Assembly: GCA_036505875.1 (NCBI GenBank)
Contig: DASXSR010000360.1
Coordinates: 1-64,000, forward strand
Reading direction: 5' to 3'
Length of the DNA: 64,000 bases
DNA from: Onstottus_A sp036505875
GTDB lineage: Bacteria; Acidobacteriota; Blastocatellia; UBA7656
Shown: positions 9,201-17,281 of the stretch, in pieces
How the letters are laid out: each line of letters begins with the position of its first letter
Numbering within the stretch: the first letter of the stretch is position 1
Notes under the pieces: model-generated
Databases searched by the model: none
What the model was told of the DNA's origin: nothing
What the model saw: the letters and a program-made list of their open reading frames with translations, nothing else
Translations under genes and position numbers: made by a program

Positions 9201-9968
9201 ATGTGGTCCGGAACAATCACGTTCGGATTGGTCAGCGTCCCGGTCAACCTGTATCCGGCGACCCGAGCCAGCCGTTCTTCGTTGCGCATGGTTGGACCTG
9301 AAGGCGTGCCGCTGAGCCGGCGATACTACTCACAAGAGAGCGGACGCGATCTCGACGACGATCAGATGATTCGAGGATACGAAATCGAAAAAGGAAAGTA
9401 CGTGCCTGTTACCGATGAGGAACTTGAACGCCTGGAACCCAAGAAGAGTCGCGACATCGATGTCCGGCGTTTCGTCGAGCAGGATTCCATCCCGCCGATC
9501 TACTTCGAACACGGTTACTTCCTTACGCCTGGAGGAGAGACCGAAAAGGCTTATCGTCTGCTCGCCGAAACGATGGAGAAGGAGGGTCGCGCGGGGATCG
9601 CTACCTTTGTGATGCGCGGGAAAGAATATCTGGTCGCGATCTTTTCCGAGAACGGAATACTTCGCGCGGAGACCCTAAGGTTCGCCGACGAGTTGCGTTC
9701 GCCAAAAGAAATCGGGCTGCCGGGCAAAAAGAAAAGCCCTCCGAAGGCAGTCGTCAGACGATTCGAAAAGTTGATAGAGAAAAAATCTGAGAGCAAGCCG
9801 ACACTGAGGGAGATCAAGGATGAAGAAACCGAGCGGCTTCTGAAGCTGGTCAAGAAGAAGCTGTCGAAGGGCAAAGACGTTGTCGAGATCGAGCCCGAGA
9901 AGGACGAAGAAGGCAAAGTTGTGGACATTATGGACGTGCTCAAGAAGAGCATCGCTGCGAAAGCCTGA
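9201..9968 (+). CDS. ku: Non-homologous end joining protein Ku (copy 2)
   Basis: A 255-residue Ku beginning M-W-S-G-T-I-T-F-G-L-V-S-V-P-V-N-L-Y-P-A, closest to the classical bacterial start. It keeps Y-E-I-E-K-G-K-Y-V-P-V-T-D-E-E-L and Y-F-E-H-G-Y-F-L-T-P-G-G, and ends in a long Lys/Glu-rich tail. Copy 1 and copy 2 are both full length and lack visible defects, so each could form homodimers or they could pair as a heterodimer. Twin Ku genes in tandem are known from some soil bacteria. A palindromic repeat (9975-10055) begins 6 bp after its stop. Confidence 0.95.
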   Translation: MWSGTITFGLVSVPVNLYPATRASRSSLRMVGPEGVPLSRRYYSQESGRDLDDDQMIRGYEIEKGKYVPVTDEELERLEPKKSRDIDVRRFVEQDSIPPIYFEHGYFLTPGGETEKAYRLLAETMEKEGRAGIATFVMRGKEYLVAIFSENGILRAETLRFADELRSPKEIGLPGKKKSPPKAVVRRFEKLIEKKSESKPTLREIKDEETERLLKLVKKKLSKGKDVVEIEPEKDEEGKVVDIMDVLKKSIAAKA

Positions 9969-9974
9969 AGGGTC

Positions 9975-10055
9975 GTAGTACGGCCTTCAGGCGGAAGTTC
10001 GTATTCCCGAGTTTCGCGCGGTTATGTACAAACCTCCGCCTGAAGGCCGTACTAC
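9975..10055. repeat. 81-bp palindromic intergenic element
   Basis: A perfect 20-bp inverted repeat (arm GTAGTACGGCCTTCAGGCGG at 9975-9994, complement at 10036-10055) flanks a 41-bp loop. The arms could form a stable hairpin in the transcript between ku copy 2 and the BON gene. It looks like a dispersed repeat of the REP/MITE type rather than a simple terminator, since no T-run follows. Confidence 0.75.
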
Positions 10056-10080
10056 GAGCTTGCAAGGGAGGAACAAACTA

Positions 10081-10752
10081 ATGAACAAAACACTTGCTCT
10101 GATAGGAAGCATCGGCTTGGGCGCAGGGTTGATGTACGCACTTGATCCGGACCGCGGGAAGCGACGTCGCTCTCTGCTGCGTGACAAAGTCGATCATGCG
10201 ATTAACGCGACCGAAAACGCAATTCAGACTACCTCGCGCGATCTCCGCAATCGAGCTTACGGACTAGCGGCCGGCTCCAAAGCCCTGTTCAAGAAAGACG
10301 ACGTGACGGATGACGTGCTGGTTGAGCGCGTGAGGTCAAAGCTGGGCCGAGTCGTTTCGCACCCGCATTCAATCGAGGTGAGCGCACATCTAGGAACGGT
10401 AACGCTCAGCGGTCCAATCCTCGAGATTGAAGTCGAGCCGTTAATCAACAGCGTTTCTTCGGTCGCGGGCGTCAACGATGTGATGAACAATCTCGAAGCT
10501 CACAAGGAAGTGGGTGATGTACCGGGACTTCAAGGCGGAGTCAGGCGACCCGGCGAGCGCTTCGAGTTTATGCAACACAACTGGTCGCCTGCTGCGCGGT
10601 TCCTGGCCGGTGCTTTAGGCGGCGCGCTGACGCTCTTCGGCGTAAAGCGACGCGGGGTACTGGGCGCGACGGCAAGCACGCTGGGGCTTGGCTTGCTGGC
10701 GCGCGGCGTCACCAATAACGACGTGAAAAATTTGTTGCCTGGATCAAAGTGA
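10081..10752 (+). CDS. BON-domain membrane-associated protein
   Basis: About 223 residues. The N-terminus has a short hydrophobic segment (I-G-S-I-G-L-G-A-G-L-M-Y-A-L-D-P-D-R-G-K-R) like YtxH-type proteins. A BON domain follows at about 75-135 (V-E-R-V-R-S-K-L-G-R, G-T-V-T-L-S-G, V-x-S-V-x-G-V-x-D-V-x-N). A hydrophobic, Gly-rich C-terminus (about 170-215) may be a membrane hairpin. BON domains bind phospholipid or other envelope surfaces. The ATG at 10081 has a strong GGGAGG site. An upstream in-frame start at 10024 lies inside the palindromic repeat and is rejected. Its place inside the end-joining block is unexplained. Confidence 0.75.
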   Translation: MNKTLALIGSIGLGAGLMYALDPDRGKRRRSLLRDKVDHAINATENAIQTTSRDLRNRAYGLAAGSKALFKKDDVTDDVLVERVRSKLGRVVSHPHSIEVSAHLGTVTLSGPILEIEVEPLINSVSSVAGVNDVMNNLEAHKEVGDVPGLQGGVRRPGERFEFMQHNWSPAARFLAGALGGALTLFGVKRRGVLGATASTLGLGLLARGVTNNDVKNLLPGSK

Positions 10753-10824
10753 GGCGACGCCGCGGTGTTACCGGAAGAGTAGCTCTGCAGTGCAAGGATT
10801 AATCTATCCAGGAGGTGATAAAGG

Positions 10825-11175
10825 ATGGCAATTCGCACGGTTGTATTTCTATCCCACTTGAAACCAGGTTGCGAACAGCAACTCGTTCACGACCTGCCTA
10901 TCGAATTTCCTTCGCAGGCCATCTCGAAAATCGACGGCATCAAGGGAGTCACGATATGCCAGGGCAACGGACAATTCGCGGCGGTGATTGATTACGAAGG
11001 CGATTTCGAGAAGATCTATAAGGATTACATCTCGTCGCCTTCGATCCAGGCATTTCACTTCAAGGTAGCCAGGTTCTTCGACAATCCGCCGCGGTCGGCC
11101 GATCCGTCCAAGCTGCCGATCGCCGGCGACGTTTTCTACTGGGACGGGCAAAAGTTCCATACCGCTTCCGGTTGA
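10825..11175 (+). CDS. TcmI-like dimeric alpha/beta-barrel protein
   Basis: A 116-residue protein preceded by a near-perfect AGGAGGTGAT ribosome site. The start (I-R-T-V-V-F-L-S-H-L-K-P-G-C-E), middle (A-A-V-I-D-Y-E-G-D-F-E-K-I) and end (D-V-F-Y-W-D-G) follow the layout of TcmI-family polyketide cyclases and related ferredoxin-like barrels. No polyketide genes are nearby, so a cyclase role is not implied. Its substrate is unknown. It lies between the BON gene and the ligase gene on the same strand. Confidence 0.55.
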   Translation: MAIRTVVFLSHLKPGCEQQLVHDLPIEFPSQAISKIDGIKGVTICQGNGQFAAVIDYEGDFEKIYKDYISSPSIQAFHFKVARFFDNPPRSADPSKLPIAGDVFYWDGQKFHTASG

Positions 11176-11201
11176 TGCGCGCTCGGGTCTAAACTCGATC
11201 C

Positions 11202-12200
11202 GTGAAATATCGCGGCTCGGTTTTGAGAGATCGCAAGAAGATGCGGGGCGCACGCAAGGGTCCTATGCCGGATTTCATCGCCCCGCAGCTGGCCACGTTG
11301 GTCGATGACCCGCCGTCGGGAGATGACTGGTTTCACGAACTGAAGTTCGACGGCTATCGGCTGATCTGCCGGATCGACAGCGGCAAAGTCGCCTTCTTAA
11401 CTCGCCACCAAAAAGACTGGACCGCAAAGTTCCCCAATCTCTCGCGAGCCGTAAAATCGTTACGGGCTAGCAGCGCGATGCTTGATGGTGAGGTTGTAGT
11501 TTTCGATGCCAGGCACTTGTCGAATTTTCAGAAGCTTCAGCAGATGATTGGAAAGACCGACGCCGGGTTTGTCTTTGAGGTCTTCGACCTGATGTATCTT
11601 GACGGCTTCGATCTGACCGAAGCATCGCTCAAAGACAGAAAGCAGGCGCTCGAAGAGCTGTTCTCGCCAATCGACCAGCGCGGCGCATTGCGTTACAGCG
11701 ATCACGTTGAGGGGAACGGGGAGATCTTTTTCAAGAAAGCGTGCGAGCGCGGGCTTGAAGGCATCGTCTCGAAGCTTGCCTCCGCCCCCTACAAGTCGGC
11801 GAGGACGCGCAACTGGCTCAAAGTCAAATGCAGCAAGCGGCAAGAATTCGTGATCGCCGGACACACGCCGTCCGACAAGGGCTTGCCGTTTGCCTCGTTG
11901 ATCTTGGGCGTGTACGAGGAAGGTAAGTTGATATACGCGGGACGCGTTGGCACCGGCTTCAGCGATAAGTTTCGCGCCGAGCTGAAGAAGAAGCTCGACA
12001 GCATCGCGCGCGACTCGTCGCCCTTCGACACTACGCCGAAAGAACCTGGCTTGCGCGACGCTCATTGGGTTACGCCGAAGCTGGTCGCCGAAATAGCTTT
12101 CACCGAATGGACCGCTGACGGGGCGATTCGGCATCCGTCGTTTCAAGGTCTCCGCGAAGACAAGAAACCTGAAGAGGTTCGTCGCGAATTGCCCGACTAA
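11202..12200 (+). CDS. ligD: Stand-alone LigD-type ATP-dependent DNA ligase
   Basis: A 332-residue ligase equivalent to the ligase domain of LigD, without polymerase or phosphoesterase domains. The adenylation motif E-L-K-F-D-G-Y-R places the nucleophile at Lys48. Motif III/IIIa (L-D-G-E-V-V-V-F-D), motif IV (G-L-E-G-I-V-S-K) and motif V (W-L-K-V-K-C) are intact, and the C-terminal OB-fold ends near residue 325. It would seal ends held by Ku. The GTG at 11202 is the longest start; ATG codons at 11241 and 11265 are possible, the last lying right at the conserved P-D-F-I-A-P-Q-L-A. The missing polymerase must be encoded elsewhere or be absent. Confidence 0.93.
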   Translation: MKYRGSVLRDRKKMRGARKGPMPDFIAPQLATLVDDPPSGDDWFHELKFDGYRLICRIDSGKVAFLTRHQKDWTAKFPNLSRAVKSLRASSAMLDGEVVVFDARHLSNFQKLQQMIGKTDAGFVFEVFDLMYLDGFDLTEASLKDRKQALEELFSPIDQRGALRYSDHVEGNGEIFFKKACERGLEGIVSKLASAPYKSARTRNWLKVKCSKRQEFVIAGHTPSDKGLPFASLILGVYEEGKLIYAGRVGTGFSDKFRAELKKKLDSIARDSSPFDTTPKEPGLRDAHWVTPKLVAEIAFTEWTADGAIRHPSFQGLREDKKPEEVRRELPD

Positions 12201-13552
12201 AGCGATGCCCTGTTACTCAGGCTCGCGACGACTTCGCGCGCCGCTCGCAAACCAGTTGCGATCGCACCGTGCACCGTGCCGCTGTGACCTTCGGTGTTGG
12301 TGGCTTCGCCCGCGAAGAAAAGCGTGTCTTCGATCGGGTGAGCAAGCTTCGACTGCGCGTCCAGTCCGCCGGCTGAAACGTAGCTGTAAGCGCCTCTCGT
12401 AAAGATATCTCGATTCCAATCGTGACTGTACGTAGCATCCAGCAGATTCTCGATGCGTGACTCTGGGACCCGGAAGATCCGGCTTAATGATTTGAGCGCG
12501 CCATCGATAATCAACTGGTTGTCGCCTTGAGCCACCTTTTCAGCTACCGGACCGCCAGCCCATCCTACGAGCACAGGCGATTGCGCGGGAAGCTGAGTCC
12601 ACCAGGTTGGGATCGGCTCGCTTGCCGCGTGGATGAAGCCGAGATTCCGTAGGGATTCGCGTCCATCCTTCGTTGCCAGCTCAAGCGTCTCCCAAAAAGC
12701 TTCGCGGAACAGAAGGTTGATCTTAACAACCGGCCCCATTCTGAGCGCTCGGGCCGCTGCTTGTTTCTCGGTGATCTCCGGCGCAAATTTCACGGCTCCG
12801 CTCTCCGATGGTGAGGCTTGCAACACGCCAAGCGGCAAACTTACGATCGCGCGCCGAGCTTCATAGCGCCTGCGCTCGCTCTCGATCATCACGTCGACGC
12901 GGTCTCTTCTCCAGCGGACTTCTTCAACAATCGCGTTTAGATGAAAGCTCACGTCGTTTGAGAGACATTCCCTTTCGAGCCACGCAACCACGCCGTCGTA
13001 CCCGCCGAAGATTCGGAACTGCCTGTCACCCTCGATTCGATCTGCTGCCTCATTGCCTTGCTGCAAACTCTTGACGCTGATGACCTCGGGTCGCGCGGCG
13101 TGAAAACCTTCCACGAACATCGTCGCGATCGATTTCGATTCTTCCGATTGATTTCGACAATACTTATCGAGGTATTCCCTGAAGGAAAGGTCGGGCTCTC
13201 GCACATCCCTGATGCCATCCATAATCTCTTCGAGCTCAGACCAGATCTCATCGGATTTCGTCAGGAGGCCGTCGCGAAGCTGCAGGTGACGCTGGCTGAG
13301 TTCGCAAAGTCGCAGCCCTGCTGCGCGGGCGATGTCGAAAATCTCCGGCGGTCTTCCGTGAACGAACTCGGCTCCCAGCTCGATGGGCGTTCCAGACTTG
13401 TCGTCGTGAATAGTGAGGAGGCGCCCGCCGATGCGATCACGCGCTTCAAGCACCTTCACGCTGAAACCGGCCGCACTGATTTCACGTGCTGCGGCAAGTC
13501 CCGCAACCCCTGCCCCTATGATCAACACGTCGGCGGCTGTCGGCTCGTTCAT
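12197..13552 (-). CDS. Flavin-dependent amine oxidase (FAD)
   Basis: A 451-residue flavoprotein. The dinucleotide fold V-L-I-I-G-A-G-V-A-G-L-A-A-A-R is at the N-terminus, followed by V-L-E-A-R-D-R-I-G-G-R and the C-terminal F-A-G-E-A-T-N-T-E-G-H-S-G-T-V-H-G-A FAD-binding motif of monoamine/polyamine oxidases. It should oxidise a primary or secondary amine with release of hydrogen peroxide. The substrate is not predictable. It converges on the ligase gene, with a 4-bp overlap of the two stops. No signal peptide is seen, so it is likely cytoplasmic. Confidence 0.88.
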   Translation of the reverse strand: MNEPTAADVLIIGAGVAGLAAAREISAAGFSVKVLEARDRIGGRLLTIHDDKSGTPIELGAEFVHGRPPEIFDIARAAGLRLCELSQRHLQLRDGLLTKSDEIWSELEEIMDGIRDVREPDLSFREYLDKYCRNQSEESKSIATMFVEGFHAARPEVISVKSLQQGNEAADRIEGDRQFRIFGGYDGVVAWLERECLSNDVSFHLNAIVEEVRWRRDRVDVMIESERRRYEARRAIVSLPLGVLQASPSESGAVKFAPEITEKQAAARALRMGPVVKINLLFREAFWETLELATKDGRESLRNLGFIHAASEPIPTWWTQLPAQSPVLVGWAGGPVAEKVAQGDNQLIIDGALKSLSRIFRVPESRIENLLDATYSHDWNRDIFTRGAYSYVSAGGLDAQSKLAHPIEDTLFFAGEATNTEGHSGTVHGAIATGLRAAREVVASLSNRASL

Positions 13553-13654
13553 AATTTGATTCTACCCGGATGAAAGCTTACGCCGCAGCTTGAACTCGGA
13601 AGGCTCAACGTCCAGAATGTTTCTCCCAGGTTCGTCGTAACAAGAAAGGCGCTG

Positions 13655-14518
13655 ATGGAAACTTTCCCACCGTGGTTCATCGGTCTGGTGATCTTTGTTT
13701 TCGGGCTGCTCATCGGAAGCTTTCTCAACGTCGTCATTCATCGACTTCCGCTTGGCGAGTCTATCGTGTTTCCGGGCTCACGCTGTCCAGCTTGTAATGC
13801 TGAGATCAAGTGGTATGACAACATCCCGGTCGTCAGCTACGCGGTTCTGCTTCGCGCAAAGTGTCGAAACTGCGGTGCGCGAATATCGCCGATTTATCCG
13901 ACGGTCGAATTACTCGTTGCTTGGCTTTACCTTTTCCTCTTCATAATCCATCGCGATCAGATCGTTATCGGAACGTGGCTGCCGCTAATCGCCGATATCG
14001 TCTTCGTTTCGCTGATCGTGCCGCTGGTATTCATCGACCTGCGCCATAAGCTTCTGCCGAATAAGATCACTTATCCCGGCCTGTTGGTGCTGCTGGTGTT
14101 GCGGGCGTTGGCTCCCGATCCATGGGTTCTATCTCACACGCCCCGATGGTTCGGGCTGGGAGGCGCGCCCGACTGGGCGGTGTCGTTGTTCGCTTCGGCG
14201 TTGGGCGCATTGGCCGGTGGAGGCGCGCTCTGGCTTGTTCGTGAAGTGTACTATCGCTTGAGACACATCGAGGGAATGGGCCTGGGCGACGTGAAAATGA
14301 TGTTGATGGTGGGCGCGTTTCTGGGATGGCAACTTACGTTGCTGACGATTTTCATTGGTTCGCTGCTCGGATCGCTGGTTGGCGTGATGCTGATCCTGGT
14401 TCGAGGTGGTAGTATGAAAATGCAAGTTCCGTTTGGGGTGTTTCTTGGTCCGGCTGCCATAATTGCGCTGTTCGTTGGAAAGCAGTTGATCGTTTGGTAT
14501 GCGGGCACGTTTAGATAG
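13655..14518 (+). CDS. pilD: Prepilin leader peptidase / N-methyltransferase
   Basis: A 287-residue polytopic membrane protein of the A24 aspartic peptidase family. It has the N-terminal methyltransferase-type region with two Cys pairs (C-P-A-C near 45-50, C-R-N-C near 70-75), the first catalytic Asp in V-F-I-D-L-R-H-K-L-L-P and the second in G-M-G-L-G-D-V-K-M-M. It cleaves and methylates type IV prepilins and type II secretion pseudopilins at the inner membrane. No pilus genes are adjacent, which is common for this gene. Confidence 0.93.
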   Translation: METFPPWFIGLVIFVFGLLIGSFLNVVIHRLPLGESIVFPGSRCPACNAEIKWYDNIPVVSYAVLLRAKCRNCGARISPIYPTVELLVAWLYLFLFIIHRDQIVIGTWLPLIADIVFVSLIVPLVFIDLRHKLLPNKITYPGLLVLLVLRALAPDPWVLSHTPRWFGLGGAPDWAVSLFASALGALAGGGALWLVREVYYRLRHIEGMGLGDVKMMLMVGAFLGWQLTLLTIFIGSLLGSLVGVMLILVRGGSMKMQVPFGVFLGPAAIIALFVGKQLIVWYAGTFR

Positions 14519-14597
14519 ACTAGGTTAGTTGTAGGATTAAGAGTACTAGCTTGTGAGCAACCGCCCAGACAGTATCGTAGTGGCTTTTTCCATTAAC

Positions 14598-14730
14598 ACC
14601 CAACTTCAGTTGGGTGGGCGGGCTGCTGATGCTGCTCAACTGTTTCAACAGTTTGTGTCGTTACGATAAATCAAAACATTGAAACGGTTCCGAGCATCCG
14701 CGCCTTGGTGACACCCAACTGAAGTTGGGT
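14598..14730. repeat. Pair of 18-bp palindromes in the pilD-ggt gap
   Basis: ACCCAACTTCAGTTGGGT (14598-14615) and ACCCAACTGAAGTTGGGT (14713-14730) are each self-complementary apart from the two central bases, and they are inverted relative to each other. A decayed copy is at 49251-49268. Nothing else is recognisable in the 285-bp gap 14519-14803 apart from the ribosome site GGAGGAG of ggt. Confidence 0.7.
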
Positions 14731-14803
14731 TAATGAGAAACTGCTGTCGAATCTGCCGTTACACGGCAGTGGTTTCAATCTCGCATAGACTGCGGAGGAG
14801 ATA

Positions 14804-16507
14804 ATGAAAAGAACAGCTCGCGCAATCATAGTCCTGGTTTTGCTGTGCGCATCTATGCCGATCGCTCCGCGCGGGGCCTCGCGCGAGCCGGTCCGCGGCC
14901 GACACGGGATGGTCGCATCAACCAGCGAGATCGCCTCTCGCGTCGGAGTCGAGATCATGCAACGCGGCGGCAACGCAATCGACGCCGCAGTGGCAGTCGG
15001 ATTGGCGCTTGCGGTAACGTGGCCAAGCGCGGGCAACATTGGCGGCGGCGGATTCATGATGATTCGCCGCGCGAACGGCGATACCGAAATCATCGACTAC
15101 CGCGAACGCGCGCCGCTGGCTGCTTCGCGTGATATGTATCTCGACAAAGACGGCAACGTCATCAAAGGCGCTTCCACCATCGGCTACAAAGCCGTCGGCG
15201 TGCCGGGAAGCGTTGCGGGGTTTTCACTGGCGCTTGAACGTCACGGCAAACTTAAGTGGCCGGACGTGATTGAGCCAGCGCGCAAGCTCGCAGCCGACGG
15301 ATTCACGGTTAATTATCATCTCGCTCGCGGACTTCAGAACGCCGAAAAATTTCTGTCGCAGTTTCCCGACAGCAAGCGAATCTTCCTTCGCGACGGGAAA
15401 TTTTATGAAGAAGGGGAACGGCTCGTTCAGCCTGAATTGGCCGCAACGCTCGCGCGGCTGAAAGAGAAAGGCCCGCGCGAGTTCTACGAAGGCAAGACCG
15501 CCGAGATGATCGTCGCAGACATGAAAGCAAACGGCGGGTTGATAACAGCCAAAGACTTGAAAGAGTACGAGGCAACGATCCGCAAGCCGCTCAAGGGAAC
15601 GTATCGCGGCTACGAGATCGTCACGATGCCGCCGCCGTCTTCAGGCGGCGCAGCGCTGCTCGAGATGCTGAACATCCTCGAGCACTACAACCTCGCCGAG
15701 CTTGCGCCAGGCTCGTCGGACACGATTCACCTGCTTGTAGAATCACAGCGACGCGCATTCGCCGACCGCGCCGAGTTCATGGGCGACGCCGATTTCGTAA
15801 AGGTCCCAGTCGAAGGTTTGATCTCGAAGAAATACGCGGCCGATCTGGCAAAGACCATCGATCCGAATCACGCGACGCCGAGCTCCAAGATTCGCGCCGG
15901 CGCTCCAGCCGGATACGAGTCTACGCAGACGACTCACTTCACGGTGATCGACGAAGAAGGCAACGTCGTGACGAATACCTACACACTGAACGGAGGTTAC
16001 GGCTCAGGCGCCGTCGCACGAGGCACTGGCATTCTCTTGAACAACGAGATGGACGATTTCACCTCGAAGCCAGGAGTGCCGAACGCGTACGGTTTATTAC
16101 AAAGTGAGAACAACGCAATCGCGCCGCGCAAGCGCCCGCTTTCGGCTATGACTCCGACGATTGTGTTGAAGGATGGCAAGGTATGGTTCGCGATCGGCAG
16201 CCCCGGCGGTCCGACGATCATCAACACGGTTCTGCAAGTGATCGTTAACGTGGTCGACTTCGGGATGAACATTCAGCAGGCAATCGACGCTCCGCGATTT
16301 CATCATCAATGGATGCCGGATCGAATTCAGTTTGAGCCGCTGGGAATAAACCGCGACACACGGGCGGCGCTTGAGAAGAAGGGTCACGTCTTCGCCGAGA
16401 GAGCAGGAAACATGGGCGACGCCGAAGGAGTGATGATCGACCAGAAGACGGGAATGAGATTGGGAGCTTCTGATCCGAGATCGGGAGGCGTGCCTGTGGG
16501 GTACTGA
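14804..16507 (+). CDS. ggt: Gamma-glutamyltransferase (periplasmic)
   Basis: A 567-residue Ntn-hydrolase proenzyme with an N-terminal signal peptide (A-I-I-V-L-V-L-L-C-A-S-M-P-I-A). The autocatalytic site is E-S-T-Q-T-T-H-F-T-V near residue 375, where the first Thr after Gln becomes the N-terminal nucleophile of the small subunit. N-x-Y-T-L-N-G-G-Y-G-S-G and the substrate-loop P-L-S-A-M-T-P-T-I follow. It hydrolyses glutathione and gamma-glutamyl peptides or transfers the glutamyl group to amino acids in the periplasm. The start is supported by GGAGGAG 5 bases upstream. Confidence 0.95.
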   Translation: MKRTARAIIVLVLLCASMPIAPRGASREPVRGRHGMVASTSEIASRVGVEIMQRGGNAIDAAVAVGLALAVTWPSAGNIGGGGFMMIRRANGDTEIIDYRERAPLAASRDMYLDKDGNVIKGASTIGYKAVGVPGSVAGFSLALERHGKLKWPDVIEPARKLAADGFTVNYHLARGLQNAEKFLSQFPDSKRIFLRDGKFYEEGERLVQPELAATLARLKEKGPREFYEGKTAEMIVADMKANGGLITAKDLKEYEATIRKPLKGTYRGYEIVTMPPPSSGGAALLEMLNILEHYNLAELAPGSSDTIHLLVESQRRAFADRAEFMGDADFVKVPVEGLISKKYAADLAKTIDPNHATPSSKIRAGAPAGYESTQTTHFTVIDEEGNVVTNTYTLNGGYGSGAVARGTGILLNNEMDDFTSKPGVPNAYGLLQSENNAIAPRKRPLSAMTPTIVLKDGKVWFAIGSPGGPTIINTVLQVIVNVVDFGMNIQQAIDAPRFHHQWMPDRIQFEPLGINRDTRAALEKKGHVFAERAGNMGDAEGVMIDQKTGMRLGASDPRSGGVPVGY

Positions 16508-16721
16508 AATGGCGCGGTCTCTTGATTCGACAGGTTGATCCAAATTGCAGTCTTGATCGTCGAGTTTCATGAGGAGTAGACCAAAGAAGAACCGACATCC
16601 GGTTCTCGGCCGTGAGCCCGCAGAATCAAGCACGGTTCGGGAGGATGACGAGTACCCCGTTAAGCCACTCCTGCTCACTGCTGGGCCACGCAGGAGGCTT
16701 GGCTACTTCTTGATTGTGAGC
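16508..16721. other. Gene-free stretch before the PemK-like stub
   Basis: No gene is supported here. The segment 16600-16650 contains short inverted pieces such as GAGCC/GGTTC that faintly resemble the end of a group II intron, but the structure is too short to claim. It probably marks a junction of decayed mobile DNA next to the toxin-antitoxin genes. Confidence 0.4.
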
Positions 16722-16817
16722 ATGGGCAAACCTGTAGCGAGCGAAGTTGTCGTGTTGCCTTTTCCGCAGACTAATTGCAGAATCCACATACGGAAACGAG
16801 ATCTGTTATGCCAATAA
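16722..16817 (+). pseudogene. 5' stub of a PemK/MazF-like toxin gene
   Basis: The ATG at 16722 opens M-G-K-P-V-A-S-E-V-V-V-L-P-F-P, which matches the usual start of PemK/MazF mRNA interferases (G-D-V-V-x-x-P-F-P). After Q-T-N the expected K-R-R-P-A-L-V-L stretch is missing; the frame drifts into unrelated residues and stops at 16817, within the HicB leader. I read it as the first 15-18 codons of a deleted toxin gene left beside hicBA. Confidence 0.5.
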
Positions 16818-17011
16818 AGATTATTGTGGAAAAAGGTGAAGATGGGTACTTCGTAGTGCATTGCCCTTCTTTGAAAAGCTGCTGGTCACAGGGAAAGACA
16901 CGAGAAGAGGCATTAAGTAATATCCGAGAAGCTATCGCCCTTTACTTGGAACCCGAAGCATCAGAGCTGGTAGTCGATGAAAACCATGAGGTCGTCGAAC
17001 TCACTATATGA
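16808..17011 (+). CDS. hicB: HicB-family antitoxin
   Basis: A 67-residue protein with the degenerate RNase-H-like HicB fold: I-I-V-E-K-G-E-D-G-Y-F-V-V-H-C-P-S-L-K-S, then Q-G-K-T-R-E-E-A-L-S-N-I-R-E-A-I-A-L-Y-L. It should bind and inhibit HicA and may repress the promoter, although no separate DNA-binding domain is present in this short form. The ATG at 16808 is preferred over the in-frame ATG-less extension from 16775. Its last four bases (ATGA) overlap hicA, so translation is coupled. The order antitoxin then toxin is one of the two known for hic modules. Confidence 0.88.
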   Translation: MPIKIIVEKGEDGYFVVHCPSLKSCWSQGKTREEALSNIREAIALYLEPEASELVVDENHEVVELTI

Positions 17012-17226
17012 AGTTGCCACTTCTGTCCGGGAGGCAAGTACTGGCTGCCTTACAACGTCTCGGGTTCGTTGAACTGCACCGAAAAGGAAGCCACGTCAAA
17101 ATGGCGCACCCGGATGGACGGATAATAGTCTTTCCGTTACACAATGAAGTTGACCGATACACTCTAAGAGGCGCGCTAGAGGATGCCGGAGTAGATATTG
17201 AAAAGTTTCTCAAACAGGTAAAGTAA
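17008..17226 (+). CDS. hicA: HicA-family mRNA interferase toxin
   Basis: A 72-residue dsRBD-like protein. The family signature L-S-G-R-Q-V-L-A-A-L-Q-R-L-G-F, then R-K-G-S-H-V-K-M and the end of the fold T-L-R-G-A-L-E-D-A-G-V are intact, including the catalytic His in G-S-H. It would cleave mRNAs when freed from HicB. Nothing suggests inactivation. The module sits between ggt and tyrS next to a PemK-like stub, which fits an insertion hotspot. Confidence 0.9.
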   Translation: MKLPLLSGRQVLAALQRLGFVELHRKGSHVKMAHPDGRIIVFPLHNEVDRYTLRGALEDAGVDIEKFLKQVK

Positions 17227-17281
17227 ATGCCCTGCTATTGTACGCCGGGTTGACTTCTTCGATCTCCCAACAAATCACAAT

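Noticed and set aside
13058..13573. 171-codon open frame on the plus strand
   Set aside because: Antisense to the amine oxidase gene with its conserved FAD motifs.
16560..16660. Possible end of a group II intron (GAGCC ... CACGGTTC)
   Set aside because: The hairpin is 25 bases, not the 34 expected for domain V, and there is no reverse transcriptase or boundary.
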